Source: Nageia nagi (Eukaryota; Pinophyta). From it: DNA of 64,000 nucleotides. Positions 23,481-34,931 of this stretch are shown piece after piece. The stretch lies in assembly GCA_050084985.1 (NCBI GenBank), contig JBITNC010000001.1, forward strand, positions 109,554,001 through 109,618,000, written 5' to 3'. The stretch's first letter is position 1; every line of letters starts with the position of its first letter. A program made the position numbers and the translations under genes. The notes beneath the pieces were generated by a model. The model was not told where the DNA came from. It was given only the letters and a program-made list of their open reading frames with translations, and did not search any database.

Positions 23481-24061
23481 CGATAAAGATGGATTAGAAA
23501 ATATATGGATGTTGGATAATAAAATATGAAATTTGGTATAGTATAATGTGTATGGGGTGGTGGTGGATGTTAATATGAAAATAGTATAACAAATGAATAG
23601 ACATAGGATGTATTGAGTATTTAGAGAGATAAACTAATCAACTCATCAAGGCATTGATAAACATAAGTGTAATATTAATTACTATGTAATAATAAATAGT
23701 ATGGGATGGAGGTATGGGATGATGAAGAAATGTAATGATCATAATATTCAAGTTGACCATATTAACCAATCACCATTAGATTTTTCCTTCTTTAGATGAT
23801 ATAAAACAAAGTCATGATGTTCTCAAAATTATCATAGACTCGTGTGTGTGCAATGATGTTTATTTCCATCTCTAGACAATCTCAAGCTAAATGTCACAAG
23901 AGCATAAAATATATAAGCTAGTTCATCCATATGAAACGTACAGAGGTCCATAGGAAAGAAGGTCGCTAACCAATATGGACATGTCGCCACTCGTAAGGTA
24001 TGCCCCATTGCCAGATAGTCATCCATAGCCCCGATGAGGATTAACCCCTTGATCTCGTTAT

Positions 24062-24178
24062 AACCCAAGAATCATTGTAGCAATTTTCTCTTTTTTTTTT
24101 CTTTTTCTTGTCATCTCTTTTCTCTTTCTTTTCTTCTTCTTTTTTTTTTCTTTGTATATATCAAATGATTCTTGGGTT
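24062..24178. repeat. Inverted repeat around an oligopyrimidine tract
   Basis: AACCCAAGAATCATT (24062-24076) and its exact reverse complement AATGATTCTTGGGTT (24164-24178) enclose about 87 bases that are almost only C and T on the plus strand. In the element's sense strand this is a GA-rich run 3.6 kb before the polypurine tract. A hairpin or triplex structure is possible. The Lys-rich open frame across it is a by-product. Confidence 0.85.
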
Positions 24179-24934
24179 CGAGATGAAGTGAATAATAGGA
24201 TGAACATGTAATACTTTTGCTTTAAATCATGTTCTTGTAACACCTCATTCTTGATTGTTTTAAGATTATTTAAATGTGAAAATGTGTATGAGTCCGTAAT
24301 AACCTTAAGTGTATCATAGTCATGTTTGTTTATCATCCAAAGTTTCAAGAATTTCATGATCAAGGTTGGTAAAGTCAATAAGAATATTAATTTCATAAAC
24401 TATCTCTTTTACAATAAGTATTAAACATATTTGTATAATGGTATGGAAGTGATCATGGATAACGTATAGTATATATGCCTTGATGAATTGTTAGAATATA
24501 ATCTAATACTCAAATATTCCAACATAATGGGGGATGAATATGAGGTGGAAAAAGAGGAAGACATGGAAATGCAATAAACATATTATAACCTATTTTAAAA
24601 TCAGATATGATCATTTTAGTTTTTAATCATATTTTGATGTTTGTGCAATTTCTAAATCATGTTTTGATGATGATTTTTTTTTTTTAGGGGGGGCAATTGC
24701 CCCAATGTGATCTATGTAAAACATGAGGAGATCAAAAGTAATATGGGGGACGACTGCCCCAATATGAACGATGTGAAGGAGATTGAATATCCTTATGCAA
24801 ATAACACAATTCATCATTGTTTAATTGTGTGGAATGTATGTATGTATTTTGTAGATGATGTAAATTGTTATCTATCAATAAAGGTATATCTACTTCAAAT
24901 TGTCTATCATCCATCAAATCATGAAAGGCATGAT

Positions 24935-25675
24935 TTAATTGGTGGCAATGTTTAGTATCATGCCCCAATTGGTGATGATAAACATGATGTCCATATTATC
25001 ATATTTTATTGACTTAGGCTTTAGGTTTTCTTTCATTATATGATCTACCACCCTCTTAGGTTGTTTCAATGATTGCATTCCATCAATGTAATCATCTTTG
25101 GATTTTAATTCCCATCTTATATCTCTATGATTATGCCTTTGCCTAGCAAAGGTGGATGATGATTTCCCCTTTGACTTTTGCATAGGAGGTTTTGTTTTCG
25201 ATGATTTTGTAATATTATAATGTGAGTATGGATTTTCATCTCTTCGTACACAATGGAGTACCCCCTCATGAATGTATTTTAGACAACCATGAAATGTAGA
25301 TGGGACACATTCCATTTCTTGAATCCATGGTCTACCTAAAACAATATTATATTGTTCAATGTTCCCTTCAATGATATATAATGATGTTTGTATCGTCTTA
25401 CATCCAATGGTGATGGGTAACACTATAGATCCTATTGTTGAACATAAGGCATTATTAAATGCTTTTATTTGTAATGATGGTAAAGAAATATGAAAGAAAG
25501 GAAGATTCAATTTGTGATATGCTGATGTAGATATGATATTGACATCTGACCCTTCATCTATTAATATCCTCTTAACAATTTTACCATTTACTTTACTGAT
25601 GACATGGAGAGGTGGATCTAACCCTTGAAGTCCCTTGTTTGATTGTCTCTCATGGTCATAAAAAGAAATTATAGG
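24935..25675 (-). pseudogene. Element A aspartic protease, in frame after gag TAG
   Basis: Reading continues from gag across the TAG at 25678-25676 in the same frame for 246 codons. LIDEGSDVNIIS (Asp codon 25556-25558) stands where retrotransposon proteases have D-[ST]-G; here the box is D-E-G-S, close to the D-G-G-S type of some plant gypsy proteases. Downstream, NIVLGRPWIQEM is the typical flap-to-end text (about 25345-25310). The protease would cut the gag precursor. A Lys/Ser-rich tail follows, then a stop at 24935. No polymerase follows. Confidence 0.8.
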
Positions 25676-28633
25676 CTAATGTATCAATGGAGGAACTTGC
25701 ATTTTGGATTTTTGATTATATGATATATCAATTTGTTTTTCTTGTATGTTTTGAGTTCCAGTATCAACTCCAACTATTCTTATAATAGGTTGATTACTTG
25801 GATTCCCGGTGTGTATCACTTGACTGTAATTAGGTACAGTAGATACTGTATTTACTTGATATGAAAGAAGTGAGTCTTGATAATTTTTTAAATTTTGATT
25901 TGAAATAGAAGTATGGTCTTCAATTTCCAAGTTATTATCTTTGATTGAGTTTTGCGTTCTATTTCTCAATGCTAGACAATTTTTATGGTGATAATTACAA
26001 TACTCATTTTTGTTATATTTTTCTTTCCTCGTAATTTTTATTTCACCGTATTCAATCTTGACCTTCTCAATTATAACTGCGTGAGCAATAACTTCTTCGA
26101 GAGTATTATATCGTTGGATTTGTAATATACTAGCTATAGGCCTTAAACAATTTTGACTAAATAATTTAACTAACTCCTCCTGAGGTAAGGTATAGGGCAT
26201 GCTATAGAGTATATCCCTCCATCGTGAAACAAAGTCAATAATTGATTCACTCTGAGATTGTTTTAGTTCTACAAGATCCATAATAGAAGATTCCTCTTTG
26301 ATATAAATCCTAAAATGTTGTAAGAACAAGTCTGCCAATTGAGGAAATGAATAAATACTATGTCGTGGTAAATTATTATACCATTCCAAGGCTTGGGATG
26401 TAAGCGTCATGGGGAACAAACGTAGCATCAAGTCCTCATCATTAGAAATGAGGTAATTTGAAAACTTAAACCACCTTAAATGTTCCTTAGGATCCTCATT
26501 TCCTATAAAAGGAATTATCTTAGGCATTTCAAAGTTGTAAGGTAATTTCTTCTTAGGGACACTTGGATGGATGGGTTCATTGCAAATATTATCATATGTC
26601 AACTTCTGGAACCTTGATATGTTCATTTCTTTATTCATGAAATCCTTCATGAAATCTTCTAATTCTTTATTTGTCCAACTACCCTGAGGATGTTTTCGAT
26701 ATCTTCTATGATTGGTGTTTCTTTCTGACTTTAGGTCTAAATTATAAGATTCATCATCAGAAGAAGATCTTGACAACAATGATGAAGATGATAATGATGG
26801 AAGATTAGAAGGTAAAGGATGCTCTTGCATTGAATTTCTAAGAGTTGTAGATGGTTGTACTTTATTTTGTTGAGACTTCTCATGAAGTAACCAACTATCT
26901 AGAGCTTCTTGTTTTACCTTATCAAAAATTTGTCGTTGTTTGTCAAACTCTTGCTTTTCTTTTTCTTTAAGTTCTATATTCTTTTCCTTAAGTTTGGCTT
27001 CCTCTTCTAACTTACTTGGAACATCTTCATATCTCTTACTAAATTTTATAGTTTCTTCACAATCTCTCTCTATGTGCTTTCTCTTTGCCTCCAACTCCGC
27101 AAAGGAGGGTATCTCTCCTATCTTGAATTGTTTAGCTAAAGCTTTTCTACATTTTTCTTGCGATGAGGGTTTTTCACGGGAGTAAGGATCATAGAAGAAT
27201 TTGTTTGAGATCTTACATTGAGGATTTGTGTGTGAGGTTCTTACTGAATACAAGGTCATTCTATCAAAATCTTCCATACAAGACCTAGCCCTATGAAGTG
27301 TTTTTTGATAGGTGGGGTCAGTTATCCTATCTTGTGAAGAGGGGTTTTGAGGTTGATAATTTAAGCTCTCAAGAGGCAATTCTCTTTTTTGATCAAGGTT
27401 AGAGTTTTGATATCTCCATACTTGGTAATTAAGAGGTGATGATAATTGTGCCCAAGCTTGACTCTTTTGGTTGGCATGAGCTTTTACATCATGCTTTTGT
27501 CTTATCTCTTCTTGTTTCATTTTGTCGACAAACTCGTTGAAGGTTTTGTCATGTTGATTGTGAGAAGAACATGCTTGTTGTTGTTTATGGGATTCCCTTT
27601 GCAAAATATTCTTAGCTTTTTCATCATAGAAAATATTCCTAAGTAATTTATTTATTGTAGGGCTATCTTCTTTATCACATTCCCCATTTTTCATCAAGCT
27701 AGTTTGATATTTCAAAGGTATTTTTAGTGGGTTTGAACAACATTCATCCTCATAAAACTTTGTACCATCATCATGATGTGTTATTTCCCCACATGGATGT
27801 TCATTCCTAAGCTCATGTGTGTTAGCTTTGGAAATTTTATTTTTATATTTTTCATTTCTTTGTGATTGAAATTCTTGAGATTCAATAATACAATCTATGG
27901 ATTTTGTAATTCTTATGTGAGGCTCTTCAATTTCTACTTGTGATGAGAATGAACAAGTTTCATCCTTGCACTCAAGAATATCATGAGATTCATGGGAATC
28001 AATAGAAGGTCTTGTAGCCTCAAGAAGGGGAGGAGAATGAAATTGCAATTCTAAGGAATGTTTTGAAATATCCTCAAGATTCATGTCAAACTCCTCTTCT
28101 TTAATATCATATTCCTCCCAAGGTGGGAGTAAAGACATCCAGGTATCTAACTTTAGGAGGTCATATGATTTAGCATAGGATGTTGCATCAAGGCCTTTGA
28201 CATTAATACTCGATTCATCACTTAGCAAATTAGATTCATTAGGTTCAATAGTCTCGAAGGGAGATGCACAACAAGATTTTAATTTGATGAGATGTGTCGA
28301 TGAGTTTTCAACCTTTATGATGGGCTCATTATTTTTAGTGTCAAACTCATCCCATGATGAGGGCTAAGGAATGGAAGAACTATACTCTAGCTCTTCATGG
28401 GATCTAACAAGGCTTTCTGAGGATTGAAGAAGAGGTATGGTACATTGTTCTATCTTTGCTAAATATGCTAAAAGCTTTTCAATGTCAATACAAAAATCAT
28501 TCTTCACGATTTCAGAAGTAGAATAAGTATCTAAGGTTGACTTGGCAATATGTGAACATCGTCTTTGTATTTTTGGTTTTACTTTGATAGGAAAAGGCAC
28601 ATAATTTAAAAGTGCATCCAAGACAAACCTCAT
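25676..28633 (-). pseudogene. Element A gag, one internal TAG
   Basis: The first ATG of the frame is at 28633; the frame is open to a TAG at 28366-28364, continues in the same frame, and reaches a second TAG at 25678-25676. The product is about 985 residues. After an acidic N-terminal part comes a charged, coiled-coil-like stretch (about 27090-26880; for example LKEKNIELKEKEKQEFDK), a Ser/Arg-rich linker, then the gag core (about 26550-26060; MPKIIPFIGNEDPKEHLRWF and ALEWYNNLP). A partial Cys/His motif CNYHHKNC follows at about 25995. Gag would form the particle that packages the RNA. It is much longer than common gypsy gags (300-500 residues). Only one stop lies inside, so decay is recent. 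Confidence 0.85.
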
Positions 28634-29959
28634 AATGATAAAATTAAAAGGCTTTTTAATTGTTCTCAATAATTCAAAATTTGTATGGATCTAGAGTAAC
28701 TGACACATGCCTATGTTTCTATTTGTTACAAAGGGGGTTCAAAGTAAAAAACTTAAATAAAATCAACTTTTAGTCGTCTTTTAAACCTATTCCTTTGTAT
28801 GACCTATTATATCATTCCATAAATGAAACATGTCAATTCAGTTTTTGAACACATAAACAAACATCATAAAAGAAGTTTTATTTTTATCTTTTATATTATG
28901 TTTTCGAGAAAACAATTTGATGCACAAACATCCTATATGCAAGCTTACTTTTAACGATGTGATTATCTTTTTTAAGTTTTCACATATTTTTAATGTCTGA
29001 GTTAAATGAACGATATGAGTTGTTAATTTTAGTTTTTTAATTTTTCTAATTTGTTTTGACTAGTCAAGTGTTAAACAAGGTAGGTTGGGTAATTCTAAGT
29101 AATATTCACAAGTTTCTATGGCTTTTGGCTTGGTTCTAAAAGAGTCTCCTTTTTTGACTCCTACCTAAAGGAGAGTCACCTTGGTCATTACCTCCAAGCG
29201 TAACTGGCTCTATGGCTTCAAGTGTGTGATGTTGGTGGGTACAAAGAAGTAAGAATTAATGGTTGGTAGTGACATCCAACTTGTTAATGTTCAATTATTC
29301 CTTTAAGGCCTTATGAAATGTAGTTTAAACAAGTAAGATGCAATTATGCATACTACCCTCCCCAACATTCATGTCCATTCATTTATCTTATCTTAATGTG
29401 ACATAATCAGAAGTTTATTATAAGATGGATCTTAACCTTAATAAACCCCGTTGTTCTTTTTTAATTATAATGTGGTTCATTATCCAACCTATTAGTAATG
29501 TTCATTAACCCCTTCCAGCTGTGGAAGTATTATGTGTAGATAAATTAATTAAATGTGGTTCAATTATTCCTCCAAGGGTCACATCCCTTCGACCTCCAAT
29601 GGAGTGGTAAGGGCAGACCTCTTCAAGAGTGTTAATGTGAAGTAAATTTCCAAATAAAATGTGCATAAATTTTACCTCTTCCACTTAACTTATTTCTAAT
29701 CACTTAAGATCACTCAAAGCACAAAAGTGAGAGCATACTTTGTCAAGTGGAAGTACTTAGTGTGTTCAAATCCGCCCAATTCATTAACCCTTTAATGTGA
29801 TTTGTACTATCCAAAACCCTGATTTATTTTCCTTAAGTTCATTCTAAATTAAGTGTGATCCATTTACCTCTTCCAATTGTGGAAGTATTATGTGTAGTAA
29901 ATTACCTCCTCTTACTAGTAAGAGGTCATTATGTGTAGATAAATTACCCAATTAATGAT

Positions 29960-30217
29960 AGTGTGAGTGTGAAAGAAAAGAAAAGTTAATTTACCCCTTC
30001 TTATCAAGTCTATTCTGGTCACCTTAGATCGCTCGAAGCACAAAGGGAGAGCATAAGTAGACAAGATAAAAAGTATTAATGTGTATGTAGTGTGAGTGTG
30101 AAGGAAAAGAAAAATTAATTTACCTCTTCTTATCAAGTCTATTCTGGTCACCTTAGATCGCACGAAGCGCAAAGGGAGAGCATAAGTAGACAAGATAAAA
30201 AGTATTAATGTGTACGT
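29960..30217. repeat. 129-bp tandem duplication
   Basis: Units 29960-30088 and 30089-30217 are nearly identical (a few substitutions, for example CGCTCGAAGCAC versus CGCACGAAGCGC). A more diverged related unit can be seen at about 29640-29760. Confidence 0.9.
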
Positions 30218-30409
30218 GCCCTTCACCCAAAGCATGAAAATAAATACATACCATTATACATAAAACAAATTAATAAAAAATATGCATTTAATCTTTTCTA
30301 CCCATTCTTATATGCACTCTAGGCAAAGGAATCACACTCAAAAATATTTTTCCATAACATAATTTTATTTATTTTTTCAAAAATAACAAAAAGAGATAAA
30401 AATGACTTG

Positions 30410-30680
30410 GAACAGGTTGGCAGTGTTTATACAGGAAATGTTGGCATTTAGTTACAGTCGCTAGCATTTATTTACAGTCGCTGGCGTTTAGTTATAGGAA
30501 ACGTTGACGTTCAATACCAGTCGTCGGTGTTTAGTTACAGTCATCGGCATTCTATTACAGTCGTTGGTATTTAGTTACAGGAAACATCGGTGTTCAATAC
30601 CAGTCATTGGTGTTTAGTTACAGTCACCGATGTTCTATTACAGTCGCTGACATTCAATACCAATCGTCGGCATTTTTGCA
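30410..30680. repeat. Short tandem repeats, AGTTACAGTCGTCGGCATTT type
   Basis: Ten or more degenerate units of 20-24 bases occur (GTTACAGTCGCTGGCGTTTA, ATTACAGTCGTTGGTATTTA, CAATACCAGTCGTCGGTGTTT and others). Two larger blocks start with a shared TTACAGGAAAC or TTATAGGAAAC, near 30495 and 30577. CpG sites in the units vary between CG, TG and CA. Confidence 0.85.
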
Positions 30681-30800
30681 ACAAATTCCTAAAAAAGCAC
30701 AGAACCTGAAATTTGAAGTTAGTGCATGGAAAAATCCAAAAAACCAGAGAATAGAAAGGTAGAATCATAAACAAAAAATCTCCCTCTCAATAATGGAGGG

Positions 30801-30818
30801 GCCCTCCTTCTAGCGCCA
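30801..30818 (-). promoter_or_regulatory. Element A primer-binding site
   Basis: On the minus strand TGGCGCTAGAAGGAGGGC starts two bases after the LTR end. Primer sites beginning TGG stand at this place because tRNAs end in CCA. It differs from the site of elements B, C and D (TTGGTGAACC type). I do not assign the tRNA. Confidence 0.8.
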
Positions 30819-30821
30819 GAA

Positions 30822-31683
30822 TGTTGCAATGAAAATTGAGCTGGAATGTAGAATCATAAAATACAATTATTCTTCAATCTTCATTGAACCTCAAATTATA
30901 TAACATAGATAGACATGTTGTAATTGCAAAATGATATTCAATCTTAGTTCAAACTACAATTTGTCCTTAAAAGGGACTTTTACAAATGCTATGTGCCAAA
31001 ATAAAGAGTATTAAGTCTTCATTGTTTTTGAGTTGCTTGCTTCTTCCCTTGGTATTAACAACTTGTAAATCCTACACACATGCAAAAGACAATAACATCA
31101 AAGCATCTATGTATGACAAGTATTAAAATGAAACTAGCATAAAATAATAAAATGTATAAGCTCACAAGATTTTGGTAGCATTACCCTACTTCAAAAATGG
31201 GTTCAATTGGGGTCCATTAGGTCATCCATATTACTTTGTATTAGCTTGTATTTATAGATTTTGGATGAGATGTTTCAAGGCTGGTAAGAGGAAGTGAATA
31301 GCCACCGTAGGTCGTAACTGACCCCCTCTATCCACCTCATCTTGGAGAAATGAAGTGTTCCAACTTTCCCTCACCATTTTGGCTTCTATTCGGCTGTTAC
31401 AAAGTCACCGGCATTTGGATGTCGAACGCCGGCGACTGGCTCAAAACACCGGCATTTCAAGGTAAACACCAGCGATTGGTTAGCAGTGTTTATAACAATA
31501 TTAAAACGATCACCAAATAGTCAATTTTTATCAAAAAGGGGTCATGTGACCACTCATTTTGCATGTACTCGATGAGATCTATCCAATAATGGAGTTTTTA
31601 GGCTTATTTGAGGCTTGTATAAAGAGTTATGATTATTTCAATATTTACTTGGTTAAAGAGGGGGACATTTTTAGGTGTCTACA
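30822..31683 (-). repeat. Element A 5' LTR
   Basis: 862 bp, same ends as the other copy. On the minus strand it begins TGTAGACACCTAAAAATG and ends GCAACA. The promoter TATA lies at 31257-31249, about 430 bases from its start, which puts U3 between 31683 and about 31225. The GC-rich motif block at about 31405-31480 is in U3. Confidence 0.95.
31249..31257 (-). promoter_or_regulatory. Element A promoter TATA box
   Basis: CTATAAATACAAGC on the minus strand matches the plant TATA consensus and is kept in both LTRs. It is the best candidate for the core promoter of the element's RNA. Confidence 0.55.
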
Positions 31684-31688
31684 ACTTT
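31684..31688. repeat. Target site duplication of element A, right
   Basis: ACTTT here is identical to 19610-19614. LINE sequence continues immediately after it. Confidence 0.95.
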
Positions 31689-34000
31689 GCAACTCCAAAA
31701 TCTAGTTACTCATTTCTTGATTATCTCATAGTAGTTTAGTAGATAAAGTTTCATTTTTGAATGTTTACTTTTTTATTAGAAGCTCACTCATAAAGATTTA
31801 GGATTTTATTAAAACTTAATAGCTTCTTCTCTTTTGCTCTCCTAATAAAAATTGTATCATTAAAAATTGATAATGTGTCATTACAGTATAGTTAAGAATA
31901 GGGACAACACCTTTTATTTCATCATTCTCATGGGATTTTATAATAGTCCTACCTAAGGTTTCAACCATAATGATAAATAAGTAAGGTCATAGGGGATCCC
32001 CTTTCCTGATTCTTCTTTGGGAACTAAAATAGCCAGTCATTTCTCTGTTTATGATAACCAAAAACATAGGAGATGAGATACATTATGTAAACCAACTTCT
32101 TCATACATTTTCAAAGCCAAATTTCTTCAAAATCATATTTAGGAAAATCTAGCTTACTCTATCATATGCTTTTCCCATATCAAGCTTAATTACCATGTGG
32201 GGTTTTTCTTCTTATGGATCAAATGAAGAACCTCACATATATGAATTATACCATCTATGATTTATCTCCCTTTAAAAAATCCATCATGTTCATTATATAT
32301 TATATGGTCCATAATTGGTTTCATTCTTTCAGACATTACTTTGGTTATTGTCTTATAGAACACATTGCAAAGTCTTATAGGTATATAATCTTTGAAATCC
32401 TTTGCTTCCTAGTTTTTAGGAATTAAGGTTAAGAATGTGTTATTCAATTGTTTTAGGAGTTTTCATTTTTTAAAGAACTCTTTTATAGCATACCAAACAT
32501 TTTTTGCCACTATCTTCCATTTTTTTGAAAAAAACTAGTCAACAAGCCATCTAGTCCCTAATCTTTATCAGGTTTCATAATGAAAATCACCTTTTGACTT
32601 CTTCTTCTATAGCTTATTTCTCTAGAGCTTCATTTTGTTGATCAATAATAAGTCTTGAAATATTTGGATAATTGTTCCCCTAGCTTTGGGATTATTCCTT
32701 TGATCAACCATAAGCAAACCTTCATTGAAAGTAATTGATTCCTATTTTATATCATGTTCCTGTATTTCTAGAGTACCATCTATTCTCTTGATTGTATTTT
32801 TCCTATTATAGCTTCTACATATAAGGGTGGTTATTTTGAATAACAATGTATTTTTATCACTTTATTTAATCCAAGCCACTCTAAATTTCTTCCTCTAAAA
32901 CTATTCTTCTGGAGACATAATATTGTAGTAGTTAGCCAACACCTTCCTCTCTCCTTTGTCTAGGTCAATCATTCTACTTATCCATAGAATCTTATTTTCA
33001 ATTTCATCTAGCTTCTCTTTCATCTAATTTTTCCTAAAAAAAATATTTTAAAAAAAAATTATTCAATATTTTGAGGTTCTTTTTAACTTCATATAGTTTT
33101 TAAACCAATCTAAACATTATTGTGCCGATAATCTTGATCTTCCACCAATTTGAGAGGCTATTTTTGAACCCCTCAAGAGACATCCACATATTTTCAAATT
33201 TGAAGGGTGATTTTTTTTTATTACTTTTCTCCATTATCATCTCTATAGGTCTACAATTTAAGGAAATTCTTGAGAGGGAGTTTAGGATAGAATTTGGGTA
33301 CTAATCTAGCTAGTCTTGCATACCTACCATTCTATCTAGTCTTCTTTGGATAAAGCCTTTACCTATTATTTTGTTAGACCATTGTATCTATTACCTTTTA
33401 GATTAAGGTTAATTAGTTCATTCCCATCCAAAAAGTTTCTTAAGTCCTCCATGATGTTAATTATATTTATTCTTCCCCCATATTTATCTTCTAGATTTAG
33501 AGGGGTGTTAAAATCTCCCCTAATAAACCAAGGTATGTTTTGAAATCTAGTTTGATGATTTGATCAAGTATTCCAAAACTATTTTATCCTAAATATAATG
33601 TTAGGATCATAGATATTAGAAATCAAAAAACTAAATTTTATGGAATTATATTTTATTTTCATTAATAAGCATTTGTTTGAGTGGTAGAGAATCATTTTTA
33701 CTTCTATATTCAATAGGTCCCATATAATCCATATATTGCCTAACTTTCCAACAATGGGAATAGCTTCATACTTTGCTTCCTTCCATATATTGGTAGCTAA
33801 ATTCCTTTTCTTTCCTTAATTTTAGTTTGTTGGATTACAAAAATATCAAGTTTATTATCCCTCCTTAGGTCCCTATCAATCTTTTGTTTCCCAAGGAGAT
33901 TGCATTCTTGGATATTCCAGCATATGATGTTTATCATTTTCATTTTCCTCCTCTACTTTCTTCATGAGTGTTTTTCATATGCATTACTTTTTTTTTGCAT
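31689..34000 (-). pseudogene. LINE ORF2, endonuclease and first part of RT
   Basis: At about 33540-33440 the minus strand reads IPWFIRGDFNTPLN, the G-D-F-N motif of AP-type LINE endonucleases. Around 32330-32190 reverse transcriptase text appears (IIDGIIHICEVLHLI), followed near 32180 by a KAYDRV-type block and near 32000 by GDPLWPYLF-like text (QGDPLSP motif region). The catalytic FADD box should lie near 31900 but is frameshifted. The frame is cut at 31684-31688 by element A and resumes at 19614. Confidence 0.75.
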
Positions 34001-34099
34001 ATTGGGGTCCTTTTTTTCCATATTTCATGAGGTTGGTCATTATTCTCTTTAAATTTATTTCTTTTATGGTTTTGGGTATTTTTTAATTCCTAATATTTC

Positions 34100-34931
34100 T
34101 TTTTTTTTAATTCTTTTTCTAACCTTCCACTTTAGTATCTATTCCATGATATTCTTAATCCTTTTCTTCTTCTTCACCTTCATCATCCCCTTCATCTATT
34201 TCATTTTCTCCAAAAATTATTTCACCTGATTCCTCTCCTTATAGGTCTATTCTTTGTATTAGTATATTTGTATTTCTAGTTATCTCATTTGTACCAATGA
34301 GACCCTCTTCCTCATTGGCTTTGATCTCAAACTAAGTTTCTTCTACTTGCAATTGAATTGTTTCTTCCTCTTCTATAATTTTATGTAAATGTTCAAACCT
34401 ATTACCTTTTAGAGGTAGTTCTTCATTTTGTAAATCTTTTTGTTTAATTATTACCATCTCCACTATTGGTTTATCAAGGGTTGGGCTTGTGTTCTCTTTT
34501 ATCAATCCTTATTTTGATATTCCATCACCTATAATTCCTTGATTATTGGTAACATTTCTTCCTTTATTTGAGTTATTTATTTGATATTGACCATCTATTT
34601 GTCTCTAGATTCCCCCCATTCCACTAAAGTTTTTATAGTGTTGATACCCTTGTTGGTTATAATTCATTCCCTTTAAGTATTGTTGTTTATTCTTTGTTGG
34701 GAAATCTTTCTCCATATGTCCATACTAGTTACATCCTATACAAATTGTTGGAGGGATATCAAAGACTATTTCCTAGAAATGATCCCTCTTCTTATTTCTC
34801 AAGAAGATCCTTATCTTCATGGGTTTAGAGATATCAATATTTGCATAGAATCTAGCTATTTGAAAGATTTTTCCCAATCTCATATTTATATCCAACCAAA
34901 TAAAATTCCCCATCATTGAAGCTATACCTAT
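34100..34931 (-). pseudogene. LINE ORF1, zinc knuckle and acidic tail
   Basis: Directly after element B, the minus strand continues ORF1. Near 34760-34700 frames read ICIGCN, a stop, then YGHMEKDF, a CCHC knuckle whose last Cys is Phe. Then comes a long Glu/Asp-rich tail (for example EEEETIQLQVEE and EGDDEGEEEEKD at about 34380-34150). This order (DUF4283, knuckle, charged tail) is usual for plant L1 ORF1. Several stops are present. Confidence 0.7.

Larger units (their letters stand above)
20492..24934 (-). other. Element A 3' noncoding region
   Basis: About 4.4 kb lie between the protease stop and the polypurine tract. No reverse transcriptase, RNase H or integrase motif is visible in any frame. 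Contents are diverged large repeats (20.7-22.6 kb), a triplicated 120-bp type block (23.09-23.47 kb) and a purine tract inside an inverted repeat (24062-24178), given separately. Confidence 0.75.
28634..30800 (-). other. Element A 5' leader with repeats
   Basis: About 2.2 kb between primer site and gag ATG has no coding motif. It holds a 129-bp tandem duplication (29960-30217), a GC-richer short-repeat block (30410-30680), and repeated pieces with a CTTCCAATTGTGGAAG palindrome type (29512-29548 and 29865-29905). The open frame at 30235-29915 arises only from the tandem duplication. Confidence 0.7.
19615..31683 (-). mobile_element. Element A: non-autonomous gag-protease LTR retrotransposon
   Basis: The 12,069-bp element has LTRs of equal length (862 bp), TG...CA ends, a perfect 5-bp target duplication, a primer site and a polypurine tract, so its limits are exact. 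The reading direction is minus. It encodes a long gag followed in the same frame by an aspartic protease. The 4.4 kb from the protease to the 3' LTR shows no reverse transcriptase, RNase H or integrase in any frame. Gag and protease suggest a gypsy relative. It must borrow enzymes from another element to move. It is inserted in the L1 LINE. Confidence 0.9.

Noticed and set aside
24058-24396. Lys/Arg-rich ORF that looks like a nuclear basic protein
   Set aside because: The basic run is a translation of the GA-rich tract; the rest has no motif.
26940-27646. Plus-strand Ser/Leu-rich ORFs
   Set aside because: Antisense shadows of the gag frame of element A.
25676-28228. Treating the 850-codon frame as a complete gene starting at 28228
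   Set aside because: The codon at 28228 is TTG, not ATG; the same frame is open upstream to 28364 and, past one TAG, to an ATG at 28633.
29915-30235. 106-codon minus-strand ORF with a duplicated peptide
   Set aside because: It exists only because the 129-bp tandem duplication lies in the untranslated leader of element A; it has no protein motif.
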